Source: an uncultured Roseovarius sp. (GTDB taxonomy: Bacteria > Pseudomonadota > Alphaproteobacteria > Rhodobacterales > Rhodobacteraceae). Taken from it: DNA of 64,000 bases. The first letter of the stretch is position 1, and the number at the start of each line of letters is the position of its first letter. Location: the NCBI GenBank assembly GCA_947499555.1, contig CANMOU010000004.1, positions 124,001 to 188,000 on the forward strand. The letters run 5' to 3'. The position numbers and the translations under genes were made by a program. Below, piece by piece: positions 53,338 through 61,748 of the stretch. The notes under the pieces are model-generated. The model was not told the DNA's origin, made no database searches, and worked only from the letters and a program-made list of their open reading frames with translations.

Positions 53338-53877
53338 ATGCCAAAAGCCAAGCCAATCAAGGACTACATCCGCACCATCGTCGATTTCCCGCATGAGGGG
53401 ATCATGTTCCGCGATGTGACCACGCTTTTTGCCGACCCACGCGGATTTCGGATGGCCATCGATCAACTCCTGCACCCCTATGCCGGTTTGCGGATCGACA
53501 AGGTGGTTGGGCTGGAGGCGCGGGGTTTCATCCTGGGCGGTGCAGTCGCGCATCAGCTTTCAGTGGGCTTTGTGCCAATTCGCAAGAAAGGCAAATTGCC
53601 AGGCACGGTGATTTCCGAAGAGTATCATCTTGAATATGGCGAAGCCGTTGTTGAAGTGCATGATGACGCAATCGCCGCTGGCGAAAAAATCCTTGTGGTT
53701 GATGACCTTCTGGCGACCGGCGGCACAGCCGAAGCAGGTATCAAACTGGTCGAACGCCTTGGCGGCGAGATCATTGGCTGTGCCTTTGTGATCGACCTGC
53801 CTGAACTTGGCGGACGGGCCAAGTTGGAAGCCATGGGCATGGACGTGCACGCGCTTTGCGAGTTCGAAGGGCTGTGA
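53338..53877 (+). CDS. apt: Adenine phosphoribosyltransferase
   Basis: A 179-residue type I phosphoribosyltransferase that turns adenine and PRPP into AMP. The PRPP loop [15 protein letters not shown], the adenine-loop [11 protein letters not shown] and RKKGKLPG are diagnostic. The ATG at 53338 follows GGAG; 20 upstream in-frame residues do not belong to the family. It lies in the same stretch as mtnP, which produces adenine, and next to a LOG-family gene. Confidence 0.95.
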   Translation: MPKAKPIKDYIRTIVDFPHEGIMFRDVTTLFADPRGFRMAIDQLLHPYAGLRIDKVVGLEARGFILGGAVAHQLSVGFVPIRKKGKLPGTVISEEYHLEYGEAVVEVHDDAIAAGEKILVVDDLLATGGTAEAGIKLVERLGGEIIGCAFVIDLPELGGRAKLEAMGMDVHALCEFEGL

Positions 53878-53887
53878 TCGAAACGCT

Positions 53888-54709
53888 TTAGTCCTTCGGT
53901 GCGTACCACTCATCAATAATCCGAACGGCCTCGCTCGCGCTTTCAACAAAGCGGAAGAGCTCCAGATCTTCGGGCGAAATCGTCCCGGCGTCTGACAAAG
54001 CCTCCCAGTTGATGATCCCGCGCCAGAATTCCTCGCCAAAGAGCAGGAAGGGTACGCGGTTCATGCGCTCGGTTTGAATAAGGGTCAGCGCCTCAAACAA
54101 CTCATCCAGCGTTCCAAATCCACCGGGGAAGCAGCAAACCGCCTTGGCCCGCATCAGAAAATGCATTTTGCGAATGGCAAAATAATGGAAATTGAAACAA
54201 AGGCCCGGCGTAACATACTCATTCGGGGCCTGCTCATGCGGCAACACGATATTAAGGCCAATGGAATTGCCGCCCGCATCATCCGCGCCGCGGTTGCCTG
54301 CCTCCATGACACCCGGTCCACCACCGGTCGCAACAACATATTCGCGTCCATAAGTCTGCATCGATTTTTCTGTCATCAACCGAGCAAACTCGCGCGCTTC
54401 GTCATAAAACTTCGACAGATCGGCGAGGGTTTTCGTGCGTGCATTCTCTTTTTGTGAGGGCTCGGGAATGCGCGCACCGCCAAACAGCACCACGGTGCTT
54501 TCAATGCCGCGTTCATTCAGGATCATTTCGGGTTTGAGCAGTTCAAGCTGAAGCCGCACGGGGCGGAGCTCTTCACGGCACAGAAAATCCAGATCGTTGA
54601 ATGCCAGTCGATATGCAGGAGCGCGAGTTTGTGGCGTATCAGGTACCTGCTCGGCGGTGAACCGATCGCTTCTGGAATCGCGGAACTGGCTATTACGGTC
54701 GTCTTTCAT
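53888..54709 (-). CDS. LOG family (TIGR00730) nucleotide 5'-monophosphate phosphoribohydrolase-like protein
   Basis: A 273-residue Rossmann-like protein with the LOG signature: GGGPGVMEAGNRGA and PGGFGTLDELFE. Family members release a free base from nucleoside monophosphates, including cytokinin-type adenines. It carries an N-terminal extension of about 60 residues with charged and Pro-rich sequence, as in the YgdH/PpnN-like or type II long forms. Convergent with apt, ten bases apart; together they could recycle or cycle purine bases. Confidence 0.88.
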   Translation of the reverse strand: MKDDRNSQFRDSRSDRFTAEQVPDTPQTRAPAYRLAFNDLDFLCREELRPVRLQLELLKPEMILNERGIESTVVLFGGARIPEPSQKENARTKTLADLSKFYDEAREFARLMTEKSMQTYGREYVVATGGGPGVMEAGNRGADDAGGNSIGLNIVLPHEQAPNEYVTPGLCFNFHYFAIRKMHFLMRAKAVCCFPGGFGTLDELFEALTLIQTERMNRVPFLLFGEEFWRGIINWEALSDAGTISPEDLELFRFVESASEAVRIIDEWYAPKD

Positions 54710-54811
54710 CTGGGGAACCCTTTTGGTCGCTTTCCTTCAGGCGTATAGCTTTGCGGACGGCTTGGCCAGAAAAAGGGCCATAGCAAGGCGGTATCAGGAT
54801 GGGCAAAGCCT

Positions 54812-55735
54812 ATGAATTGGAAGACAGAAATTGAAATCGCGCGTGACCGGGTCGAAGCCTGGGTGCTTCGAACACCAATCACCCGGTTAGACGTCTCCGG
54901 CGTGACCTCTCCGGTCGAATTCAAGCTTGAGCAGATGCAACACACTGGCAGCTTCAAAGCGCGCGGCGCATTCAACACACTTCTGTCGCAGGAGGTGCCC
55001 AAAACCGGGTTGGTTGCGGCTTCGGGCGGCAACCATGGGGCTGCTGTGGCCTATGCCGGTTCGCAGCTTGGGCAACCTACGCGCATCTATGTGCCGAAGA
55101 TCGCGGGACCGTCGAAAATCGCGTTGATCCGGAACCTGGGCGCGGATTTGCAGGTGGTGGACGGGGCCTATTCGAATGCTTTGGAAGCTGCACGCGCCTA
55201 CGAGGCAGAAACCGGTGCAATGCAGATACACGCCTATGATGCACCCGGCACGGTGATCGGCCAAGGCACCTGTATGGCAGAATGGGAAGATCAGGGTCTT
55301 GCAGCCGATACCGTGCTAATCGCCGTGGGCGGCGGTGGTCTTATTGCAGGATCACTTGGCTGGCTGGACGGTCGCCGCAAGATTGTGGCTGTTGAACCTG
55401 AAACCTGTTGCGCCCTCCATGCCGCTCGCACCGCCGGGCAGCCGATTGACGTTGAGGTTTCCGGTCTGGCCGCCAATGCACTTGGCGCAAGACGGATTGG
55501 TCAGATTTGTTTTGATTTGGCGCAAGGCCACGACGTTGAAACAGTCCTCGTTTCCGACGACGCGATTGTCGACGCGCAGAAAAAGCTGTGGCAGGACATG
55601 CGCCAGCTTGTTGAGCCTGCAGGCGCCGCCGCATTGGCCGCGCTGATATCTGGCAAGTACCAGCCAGCCAAAGATGAACGCGTCGCAGTGCTGGTCTGCG
55701 GCGGGAACGTTGCGCCGGACCCATTTCCGTCCTAG
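54812..55735 (+). CDS. PLP-dependent threonine/serine dehydratase-like protein
   Basis: A 307-residue fold-type II PLP enzyme. The Schiff-base Lys is in HTGSFKARGA, the phosphate loop is ASGGNHGAAVAYAG and VGGGGLIAG. No C-terminal ACT domain, so it is the catabolic/short type or a racemase-like member. Probable reaction: deamination of threonine or serine to 2-oxo acids; the exact substrate is not readable. Upstream 100 bases are shared with the divergent LOG gene. Confidence 0.87.
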   Translation: MNWKTEIEIARDRVEAWVLRTPITRLDVSGVTSPVEFKLEQMQHTGSFKARGAFNTLLSQEVPKTGLVAASGGNHGAAVAYAGSQLGQPTRIYVPKIAGPSKIALIRNLGADLQVVDGAYSNALEAARAYEAETGAMQIHAYDAPGTVIGQGTCMAEWEDQGLAADTVLIAVGGGGLIAGSLGWLDGRRKIVAVEPETCCALHAARTAGQPIDVEVSGLAANALGARRIGQICFDLAQGHDVETVLVSDDAIVDAQKKLWQDMRQLVEPAGAAALAALISGKYQPAKDERVAVLVCGGNVAPDPFPS

Positions 55736-55807
55736 CCGATTGCAAGCCGCCGCCGCGCCTTTTATAGGCCAATGCAACACACCTTTGACAGATGCTGAGA
55801 GGCCCAA

Positions 55808-56635
55808 ATGTCCAACGCCCAACTCGAAGCCGCCATCGAAACCGCTTGGGAGGCGCGCGATACGATCACGCCTGCAACAAGCGGCGAGACCCGAGAAGCC
55901 ATTGAGGATACGCTCAACGCGCTTGATAGCGGCAGTTTGCGTGTCGCGGTAAAGCAGGCCGACAACTCTTGGCACGTCAACCAGTGGGCGAAGAAAGCCG
56001 TGCTCTTGGGTTTTCGCATCAAAGACATGGAACAACAGGATGGCGGCCCGCAGGCCGGTGGCTGGTGGGACAAGGTCGACAGCAAATTCAAAGGCTGGGG
56101 TGATAATCAATGGCGCACAGCGGGATTTCGCGCCGTGCCCAACTGTGTGGTGCGCAAATCGGCCTATATCGCGCCGGGCGTGGTTCTGATGCCATCCTTC
56201 GTGAACCTTGGGGCCTATGTGGATGAGGGCACAATGGTTGACACATGGGCCACCGTCGGCAGCTGCGCCCAGATTGGCAAGAACGTACACCTGTCCGGCG
56301 GTGTTGGTATCGGCGGTGTGCTGGAACCGATGCAGGCGGGACCCACAATCATCGAAGACAATTGCTTTATCGGAGCGCGTTCCGAAGTGGTGGAAGGCTG
56401 TATCGTGCGCGAAGGCTCTGTCCTGGGCATGGGCGTGTTCATTGGCCAATCCACCAAGATCGTCGACCGCGAGACCGGTGAGGTGATGTATGGCGAAGTG
56501 CCACCCTATTCCGTCGTGGTCGCTGGTTCGATGCCTACGAAGAACAACATAAATCTCTACTGCGCCGTGATCGTGAAACGCGTGGATGAGAGGACCCGCT
56601 CCAAGACCGGCATCAACGAGCTTTTGCGTGACTGA
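55808..56635 (+). CDS. dapD: 2,3,4,5-tetrahydropyridine-2,6-dicarboxylate N-succinyltransferase
   Basis: A 275-residue left-handed beta-helix acyltransferase of lysine/diaminopimelate synthesis (succinylase route). N-terminal helical domain, hexapeptide repeats ([50 protein letters not shown]) and the [13 protein letters not shown] end are typical. dapE follows about 3.3 kb on, so two steps of the same pathway are in this region. Confidence 0.96.
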   Translation: MSNAQLEAAIETAWEARDTITPATSGETREAIEDTLNALDSGSLRVAVKQADNSWHVNQWAKKAVLLGFRIKDMEQQDGGPQAGGWWDKVDSKFKGWGDNQWRTAGFRAVPNCVVRKSAYIAPGVVLMPSFVNLGAYVDEGTMVDTWATVGSCAQIGKNVHLSGGVGIGGVLEPMQAGPTIIEDNCFIGARSEVVEGCIVREGSVLGMGVFIGQSTKIVDRETGEVMYGEVPPYSVVVAGSMPTKNNINLYCAVIVKRVDERTRSKTGINELLRD

Positions 56636-56648
56636 TAAGGGACCAAAG

Positions 56649-56963
56649 GTGCGCAAGCGCCAGCAAGTCTACACGCTCTTGGTCGAAATCGGCCGCAAGG
56701 CTGGTGACGGGCTGCCCGCCAAAGCAACTGGCGCGGCTCTTGTTGTCTACGCGTCAGGTGTTGACGAGGCAGAGGCCGTGCGCGAAACCGTCGCGATCCT
56801 GAAACAGGCGAATACGGCTCCTTTGGATGTGTCGGGATACGGATCGCTCGCAGAACGTGAAGCCGAAGGTCATGACATAAGCGAAGAAGAGCGTGCTCTG
56901 ATGCAGCGGGCGCTTGACGAGAATGCGGTCATTGTCGCGCAGATGACACCCTTTCTTGATTGA
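56649..56963 (+). CDS. Conserved small hypothetical protein after dapD
   Basis: A 104-residue soluble acidic protein (KRQQVYTLLVEIGRKAGDGLPAKATGAALVVYASGVDEAEAVRETVAILKQANTAPLDVSGYGSL, then a helix-rich end). Start GTG at 56649 is preferred as AAGGGA lies six bases before; a GTG at 56628 overlapping dapD is possible. It is probably co-transcribed with dapD (13-base gap). The family is not recognised; no catalytic motif is visible. Confidence 0.7.
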   Translation: MRKRQQVYTLLVEIGRKAGDGLPAKATGAALVVYASGVDEAEAVRETVAILKQANTAPLDVSGYGSLAEREAEGHDISEEERALMQRALDENAVIVAQMTPFLD

Positions 56964-56969
56964 CCCGGC

Positions 56970-58052
56970 TCAAGCCGCGCGCATGGTGGCCAAAGTGACC
57001 GCCTCAAACGGCTTCAAGACAGGCCAGATCGGTTTGGGATGCTCTGGCAAACACGACCGATCGAATTTTGACAGCACACTCCTTGCAAGCGCATCCGGAT
57101 TACGCCGCAACCGGCCTATGTAAAGGCTTTCCAAAGGGCAACCATTTGCGAGAACGGACTGATGCCCAGGCAGGAGCAGATGATGATAGGTCACCGTGTT
57201 TGGACCGCTGGCGACAAAGGCAGACATGTCATTCACCAGATGCCGCGCAGGCACCAGCACTGCCTCCCGCCCAAACATGTACTCGACCTGAGAGCCGCGC
57301 ATGACCAGCCTTTGTTGCGGCGCCACGACAATATCTCGAGCAAGACCAAAATAGGGCGCACGCAGCCGAATCGGGCGAAACGTTCCCTTCGCGGGTACAG
57401 TACGGCGCACAACCTGCAAGACCGGTACTGTTTCACCACCTTCGGTAAGGACCAGGTCGCCACGGCGGATTTCCGAGGCTGGTATTTCACCTTTCGGGGT
57501 GCTGACCGGAACACGCCCCGTTAGCGTTGGCATGGGTCCAACCGGTTCGACCTTGTCGGAGACCGCCACGAAAAGGATGTCTTCGTGCAACCACTCGGCC
57601 CGCCGCCCGGAGAATGCCATCTCAAGGTCCTCTCGCAAAAGGCCCACTGGGTTTGCGAGCATAACTTGAGACACGCCGTCAAGCTCCGGTTGCTCAAGCG
57701 TAAGCGTGGCAAAACCTCGTGCGACGTCCCAACTGTAGCTCAGGCGAATGACGTCAATTCGGCCATTGGTGTCAAATGGCAAAGTAATGTGTCGGACATC
57801 TTCTCCGATGACATCGACCACGACGATCCCGCCATGCGCCAAGGCCTGAACACTCAGCCGGCCAACTTTTGGCCCGGTTCGGAGAACTGAAAACAAGGTT
57901 TGGGGCGTGCTGTGCGCAGACAATCGGGTTTCAATGATAAGTGTGCCGCGTTTGAGCCACGCCTCGGGCTCATCCGTGCGACAAAGGTTCACTGTACCAG
58001 AATCAGGCGCGAACCAAGAGGTCCTTTGATCTTTGATGCCAAGCCACGCCAT
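56970..58052 (-). CDS. Degenerate Hint_2-domain protein lacking the catalytic Cys
   Basis: A 360-residue protein. The N-terminal 185 residues look like a beta-rich LamG-type binding domain (GTLIIETRLSAHSTPQTLFSVLRT...ITLPFDTNGRIDVIRLSYSWD). Then comes a Hint_2-like region, GRVPVSTPKGEIPASEIRRGDLVLT ... DIVVAPQQRLVM ... YHHLLLPGHQSVLANGCPLESLYIG. The nucleophile Cys and the block-B His are absent, so self-cleavage is unlikely. The ATG at 58052 lies two bases after the stop of the intact Hint gene; an ATG at 58067 would overlap it. Confidence 0.8.
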   Translation of the reverse strand: MAWLGIKDQRTSWFAPDSGTVNLCRTDEPEAWLKRGTLIIETRLSAHSTPQTLFSVLRTGPKVGRLSVQALAHGGIVVVDVIGEDVRHITLPFDTNGRIDVIRLSYSWDVARGFATLTLEQPELDGVSQVMLANPVGLLREDLEMAFSGRRAEWLHEDILFVAVSDKVEPVGPMPTLTGRVPVSTPKGEIPASEIRRGDLVLTEGGETVPVLQVVRRTVPAKGTFRPIRLRAPYFGLARDIVVAPQQRLVMRGSQVEYMFGREAVLVPARHLVNDMSAFVASGPNTVTYHHLLLPGHQSVLANGCPLESLYIGRLRRNPDALARSVLSKFDRSCLPEHPKPIWPVLKPFEAVTLATMRAA

Positions 58053-58054
58053 TT

Positions 58055-59647
58055 TCAGGCAACCCATTTCTGTTTAAGAAGCTGCGCTTCGTAGCCACGC
58101 AACATGCGACGTGCGGCGGTGCAGTAGCCGGTGTTCGTGTCAGGATCGATTTCGGGGAACAGCGCCTGAATTTCCCGCACGATGTCAATCTCGAAACTCT
58201 CCTTGATCTGAGGTCCGGGCAGGAAGCTTTCTGTCGCAAGCCCTTCAGAGATAACAACCTGATGGCGGTCAAAGAGAAGATGAAAATAGGTAACAGACGG
58301 CAGTTCCTTGCGGCAAACGCTACGGTCGTTGACCAGATCCTTGGCGGCGACGAGAACCTCCTCTTCTCCAAAGAGAAGCTCGGCGAGGCTGTCGCGGATG
58401 AGGACCCGGTGCAGGGGGGAGACCCACAGCTCTTTGTGATCGCCAAAGGTGCCTGCAAGAATACGAATTGGCGCAAAACTATCTTTGCCCTGAACGGTAC
58501 GGCTGCCGATCCAACGCAAAGGCTGGAATCCCTCGTCACGCGTCAGCACAAGGTCGCCAACTTGCAGATCTTCGACGCGGACGTCGCCCCGCTCACACAG
58601 GATATGGGTGCCTTTGACAAAGCAAGGCACCGAATTGAGTGTGACAAAACCTGTGTCGGTTGCGCCGGTGCTGCTGGTCACTTCATATGTGAAGTCCACC
58701 GTTTCGACATCACCGTCCCCAACGACAGTGACGGTTCCATCGGCGTTAAGTTGAACGGTCTGGCCTGAGTTAAGGGTGATGATATTGGGGGCGAGAACGC
58801 CGTCCGCCGACACGGCCTGACCATTGATCTGGGTGATGGTCAGCGTGCCGCCAGTGTTGTTTACATCATTAGCCAGAAGATCGAGCGTCCGGGATCCGGT
58901 TGGGAAAAGATTGGAGTTGTCGTCATTTGCGACAAGTGTTGTTTGCAGACTGTCAGCCGCAATCAAAAGCGTTGAATCAAAGTTGTTATCCGCAACGTCT
59001 GCAATACCGATACGGATTGAGTTCACGTCTCCGCTGTTGACCGGAATGGTCAACGTGAGGGTCATGGTAAACCCGTCCATCTCGGTGTTGAACTGATCTG
59101 CGGTGTTGTCGACGAAGAGGTTGCTGGCAGAACCGGAGTTCAGATTGTTTGGATCAACATCACCATCGCCAATGCCCAGTTCGACGAAATTGCCATTAAT
59201 CCAAACACCGACAAAATCCTGAAACTGCGCATTCTGGAATTCCGGAAATTCTTCAGAAGCGAAAACGAACTGCATCGTCATGACATCTCCGGTTGGAATG
59301 AAATCCACGTCCAGAAAAGATGCGTCGAATGTCCGTGCTCCCGCCGCCGCGTTGAAGTCGGCTACGTCATTTGGGCCGCTGGAATTGGTTGTCGTGTTGG
59401 CATTTAGATTTGACTGTGCAGCGTTGTTGTTCGTGAACCCCCGCAAATCACCTGTCGAGAACAAGACGCCTGTATCCGACGGCGTCACACCAGGGGCGAT
59501 TGCATCGCCATCTGTATAAATTCCGGAAGAATCCCGGTCGCCCGTATAGGTGGCGTTCACAATGGTCACACCATCGCCGAATATCGTCTGTGCCATCTGC
59601 TCTGCAGTGGCAAACCGATTGATAGGGAGTTCAACTCCTGCAACCAT
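58055..59647 (-). CDS. Choice-of-anchor L / cadherin-like protein with C-terminal Hint_2 domain
   Basis: A 530-residue probably exported protein without a classical signal peptide. Order: choice-of-anchor L domain (about 15-240; VTIVNATYTGD, LFSTGDLRGF, MQFVFASEEFPEF, DFVGVWING), an Ig/cadherin-like segment (about 245-335; TLDLLANDVNNTGGTLTITQINGQAVSADG), then a Hint_2 domain with nucleophile Cys (VPCFVKGTHILCERGDVRVEDLQVGDLVLT), WVSPLHRVLI and YFHLLFDRHQVVISEGLATESF. Ca-binding-like Asp/Asn runs suggest an RTX-like secretion route. The ATG at 59647 is used. A degenerate Hint gene follows at once. Confidence 0.85.
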   Translation of the reverse strand: MVAGVELPINRFATAEQMAQTIFGDGVTIVNATYTGDRDSSGIYTDGDAIAPGVTPSDTGVLFSTGDLRGFTNNNAAQSNLNANTTTNSSGPNDVADFNAAAGARTFDASFLDVDFIPTGDVMTMQFVFASEEFPEFQNAQFQDFVGVWINGNFVELGIGDGDVDPNNLNSGSASNLFVDNTADQFNTEMDGFTMTLTLTIPVNSGDVNSIRIGIADVADNNFDSTLLIAADSLQTTLVANDDNSNLFPTGSRTLDLLANDVNNTGGTLTITQINGQAVSADGVLAPNIITLNSGQTVQLNADGTVTVVGDGDVETVDFTYEVTSSTGATDTGFVTLNSVPCFVKGTHILCERGDVRVEDLQVGDLVLTRDEGFQPLRWIGSRTVQGKDSFAPIRILAGTFGDHKELWVSPLHRVLIRDSLAELLFGEEEVLVAAKDLVNDRSVCRKELPSVTYFHLLFDRHQVVISEGLATESFLPGPQIKESFEIDIVREIQALFPEIDPDTNTGYCTAARRMLRGYEAQLLKQKWVA

Positions 59648-59938
59648 TGCGTCCCGCCTCTCGCCAAAGACAGACCGCAACCGGTGTCATCCCAATGATG
59701 TCATGGAATGCTGAAGGGCGAGATTTCTTGGATTCGTCCCCTCAAAAAGGCTTACGCCTCACCGCTCACTGTCCTGCCTCGATCTTCTTTTTTTGGATGC
59801 TTTAGCATGAAAAATTGATCTTGTTAAGCTTTGAAAACGCATTGAGAACCGGTTGAGTCTTCCGCGCATCGCTTGATTGGGATTTGCGGTTTTGTTGCTT
59901 CCGCGTTAGGGCTTCGGAAGGAAAGTTCAGGACCTTTA
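59648..59938. other. Intergenic region between divergent Hint and dapE genes
   Basis: About 290 bases with AT-rich centre and no supportable gene. It must hold both promoters; no clear operator or riboswitch fold was seen. Confidence 0.5.
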
Positions 59939-61099
59939 ATGCCGCACGCGTCACACAGACCTGTTGATCCAGTCGATCTGACTGCGCGCCTCGTGCGCTG
60001 CCCCTCTGTCACACCTGAAGAGGGTGGGGCGCTTGAGCTGTTGGAGGCCGAACTGAGTCAAGCCGGGTTCTTTTGTCAGCGCATCGATCGCGCCGGAACA
60101 CCAAACCTATTTGCCCGCTGGGGCGATAAGGGCGCGGCCCGTAGCTTTGGGTTTAACGGACACACCGATGTTGTGCCCGTGGGCGATGAGGGCGCATGGA
60201 CCTGTCCGCCATTTACCGCCAATATTCGAGACGGCAGGCTCTGGGGGCGCGGGGCGACTGACATGAAATCCGGCGTCGCCGCTTTTGTTGCGGCTGCGAT
60301 CGACCACGTGCAAGAGACACCACCAGACGGGGCCGTCATCCTGACCATAACAGGCGATGAGGAGGGCGATGCCACCGACGGGACCGTGGCACTTCTGGAC
60401 TGGATGGACACACATGGTGAACGGATGGATGTCTGCCTTGTCGGCGAACCCACCTGCCCCGAGACCATGGGCGAGATGATCAAGATCGGGAGGCGCGGAT
60501 CAATGTCGGCCTGGATCACTCTTACCGGCGTCCAGGGCCATTCCGCATATCCACATCGCGCGGTTAACCCGCTTCCGGCTATGGCACGCCTGGTTGATTG
60601 GCTTGCGTCGCATCGTTTGGATGACGGCACCGAGCATTTCGATCCATCGACATTGGCAGTCGTCAATATCGACACATGCAACCCGACAACCAATGTCATC
60701 CCGGCATCCTGTCAGGCGACCGTTAACATTCGTTTCAACGATGCCCATTCCGGCGCGAGCCTCAGCCAGTGGTTGACATCGCAGGTCCAGCAGGTGGCGA
60801 GGGAATTTGGTGTCGAAAACGAAACACGCATCAAGATTTCCGGAGAGAGCTTCCTGACCCCGCCCGGGCCCTTGTCGGCCCTTGTTTCCAAAGCGGTTAA
60901 AGCCGAAACGGGTTTGACGCCAACGCTTTCGACATCTGGGGGCACGTCCGACGCGCGCTTTATCAAGGACCATTGCGCAGTGGTCGAGTTCGGCCTTGTC
61001 GGCAAGACAATGCATCAGATCGACGAACATGTGGAACTCAAACAGATTCACGACCTCAAGGCGATCTACAGGCGGGTCTTGTCGGATTACTTTTCCTAG
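59939..61099 (+). CDS. dapE: Succinyl-diaminopimelate desuccinylase
   Basis: A 386-residue M20 metallopeptidase of the lysine pathway. Metal-site motifs [37 protein letters not shown] (catalytic Glu pair), and [10 protein letters not shown] are diagnostic of DapE. The ATG at 59939 is preferred: AGGA precedes it and the usual [21 protein letters not shown] follows closely; an upstream start at 59873 lacks support. The DUF2064 gene begins two bases after its stop. Confidence 0.94.
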   Translation: MPHASHRPVDPVDLTARLVRCPSVTPEEGGALELLEAELSQAGFFCQRIDRAGTPNLFARWGDKGAARSFGFNGHTDVVPVGDEGAWTCPPFTANIRDGRLWGRGATDMKSGVAAFVAAAIDHVQETPPDGAVILTITGDEEGDATDGTVALLDWMDTHGERMDVCLVGEPTCPETMGEMIKIGRRGSMSAWITLTGVQGHSAYPHRAVNPLPAMARLVDWLASHRLDDGTEHFDPSTLAVVNIDTCNPTTNVIPASCQATVNIRFNDAHSGASLSQWLTSQVQQVAREFGVENETRIKISGESFLTPPGPLSALVSKAVKAETGLTPTLSTSGGTSDARFIKDHCAVVEFGLVGKTMHQIDEHVELKQIHDLKAIYRRVLSDYFS

Positions 61100-61100
61100 C

Positions 61101-61715
61101 ATGACCGCCCGGCCAAGACTTATTGTCATGCTGAAAGAACCCCGCGCCGGGCGGGTCAAGACACGCCTCGGGCACGACATTGGCATGACATGCGCCGCAT
61201 GGTGGTTCCGCCATCAGACACAGGCGCTTTTGCGTCGGCTATATGTCCAGAAACGCTGGGATATGATCCTTGCGGTCGCCCCGGACTATGCCGGTCTAAA
61301 CAGCCGCGCCTGGCCACCGTACCTGCCCCGACTTGCGCAAGGTTCGGGTGATCTTGGCATGCGAATGCTGCGTATCTTGCGACATCATCCACGCAGCCCG
61401 GTCTGCCTAATTGGCGGGGATATTCCTGGCATAACAGCGCACCATATCGCGCGCGCTTTTGGCGCATTGGGATCTAACGATATGGTGTTTGGGCCAGCCG
61501 AGGATGGTGGCTTCTGGCTGATCGGTCGCAAAGCTGGTTGCACTTTGCCGCCTCGCATGTTCAGAGATGTCCGCTGGTCGACGGAGGACGCTCTGTCCGA
61601 CACGATCGGCAACCTGCCAGAGAAGCGGATTGCCTTGATTGAAGAGTTACGCGATGTCGACGACGCCTCTGATCTTGCATGGATTTCGGCGAAACGGCAT
61701 GTCAATCGCGGATAG
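61101..61715 (+). CDS. DUF2064/TIGR04282 family glycosyltransferase-like protein
   Basis: A 204-residue protein: LIVMLKEPRAGRVKTRL at the N terminus and IGGDIPGITAHHIARAFGALGSNDMVFGPAEDGGFWLIG in the middle are the signature of the DUF2064/rSAM-associated GT family, related to molybdopterin/cobalamin nucleotidyltransferases. Function is unknown. The ATG at 61101 is directly behind dapE, so it is probably co-transcribed; a longer frame inside dapE is rejected. Confidence 0.83.
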   Translation: MTARPRLIVMLKEPRAGRVKTRLGHDIGMTCAAWWFRHQTQALLRRLYVQKRWDMILAVAPDYAGLNSRAWPPYLPRLAQGSGDLGMRMLRILRHHPRSPVCLIGGDIPGITAHHIARAFGALGSNDMVFGPAEDGGFWLIGRKAGCTLPPRMFRDVRWSTEDALSDTIGNLPEKRIALIEELRDVDDASDLAWISAKRHVNRG

Positions 61716-61748
61716 AACCCGCATTCGCTTCGTGGTAGGTCCAGCATC

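Noticed and set aside
55352-56656. 434-codon minus-strand open frame
   Set aside because: Lies wholly antisense to the dehydratase and dapD genes; His/Leu-rich product with no family features. A shadow of GC-rich coding DNA.
48375-59647. Inteins interrupting host proteins
   Set aside because: The Hint domains sit at the C-terminal parts of stand-alone proteins with no downstream extein; they are Hint_2 proteins, not inteins.
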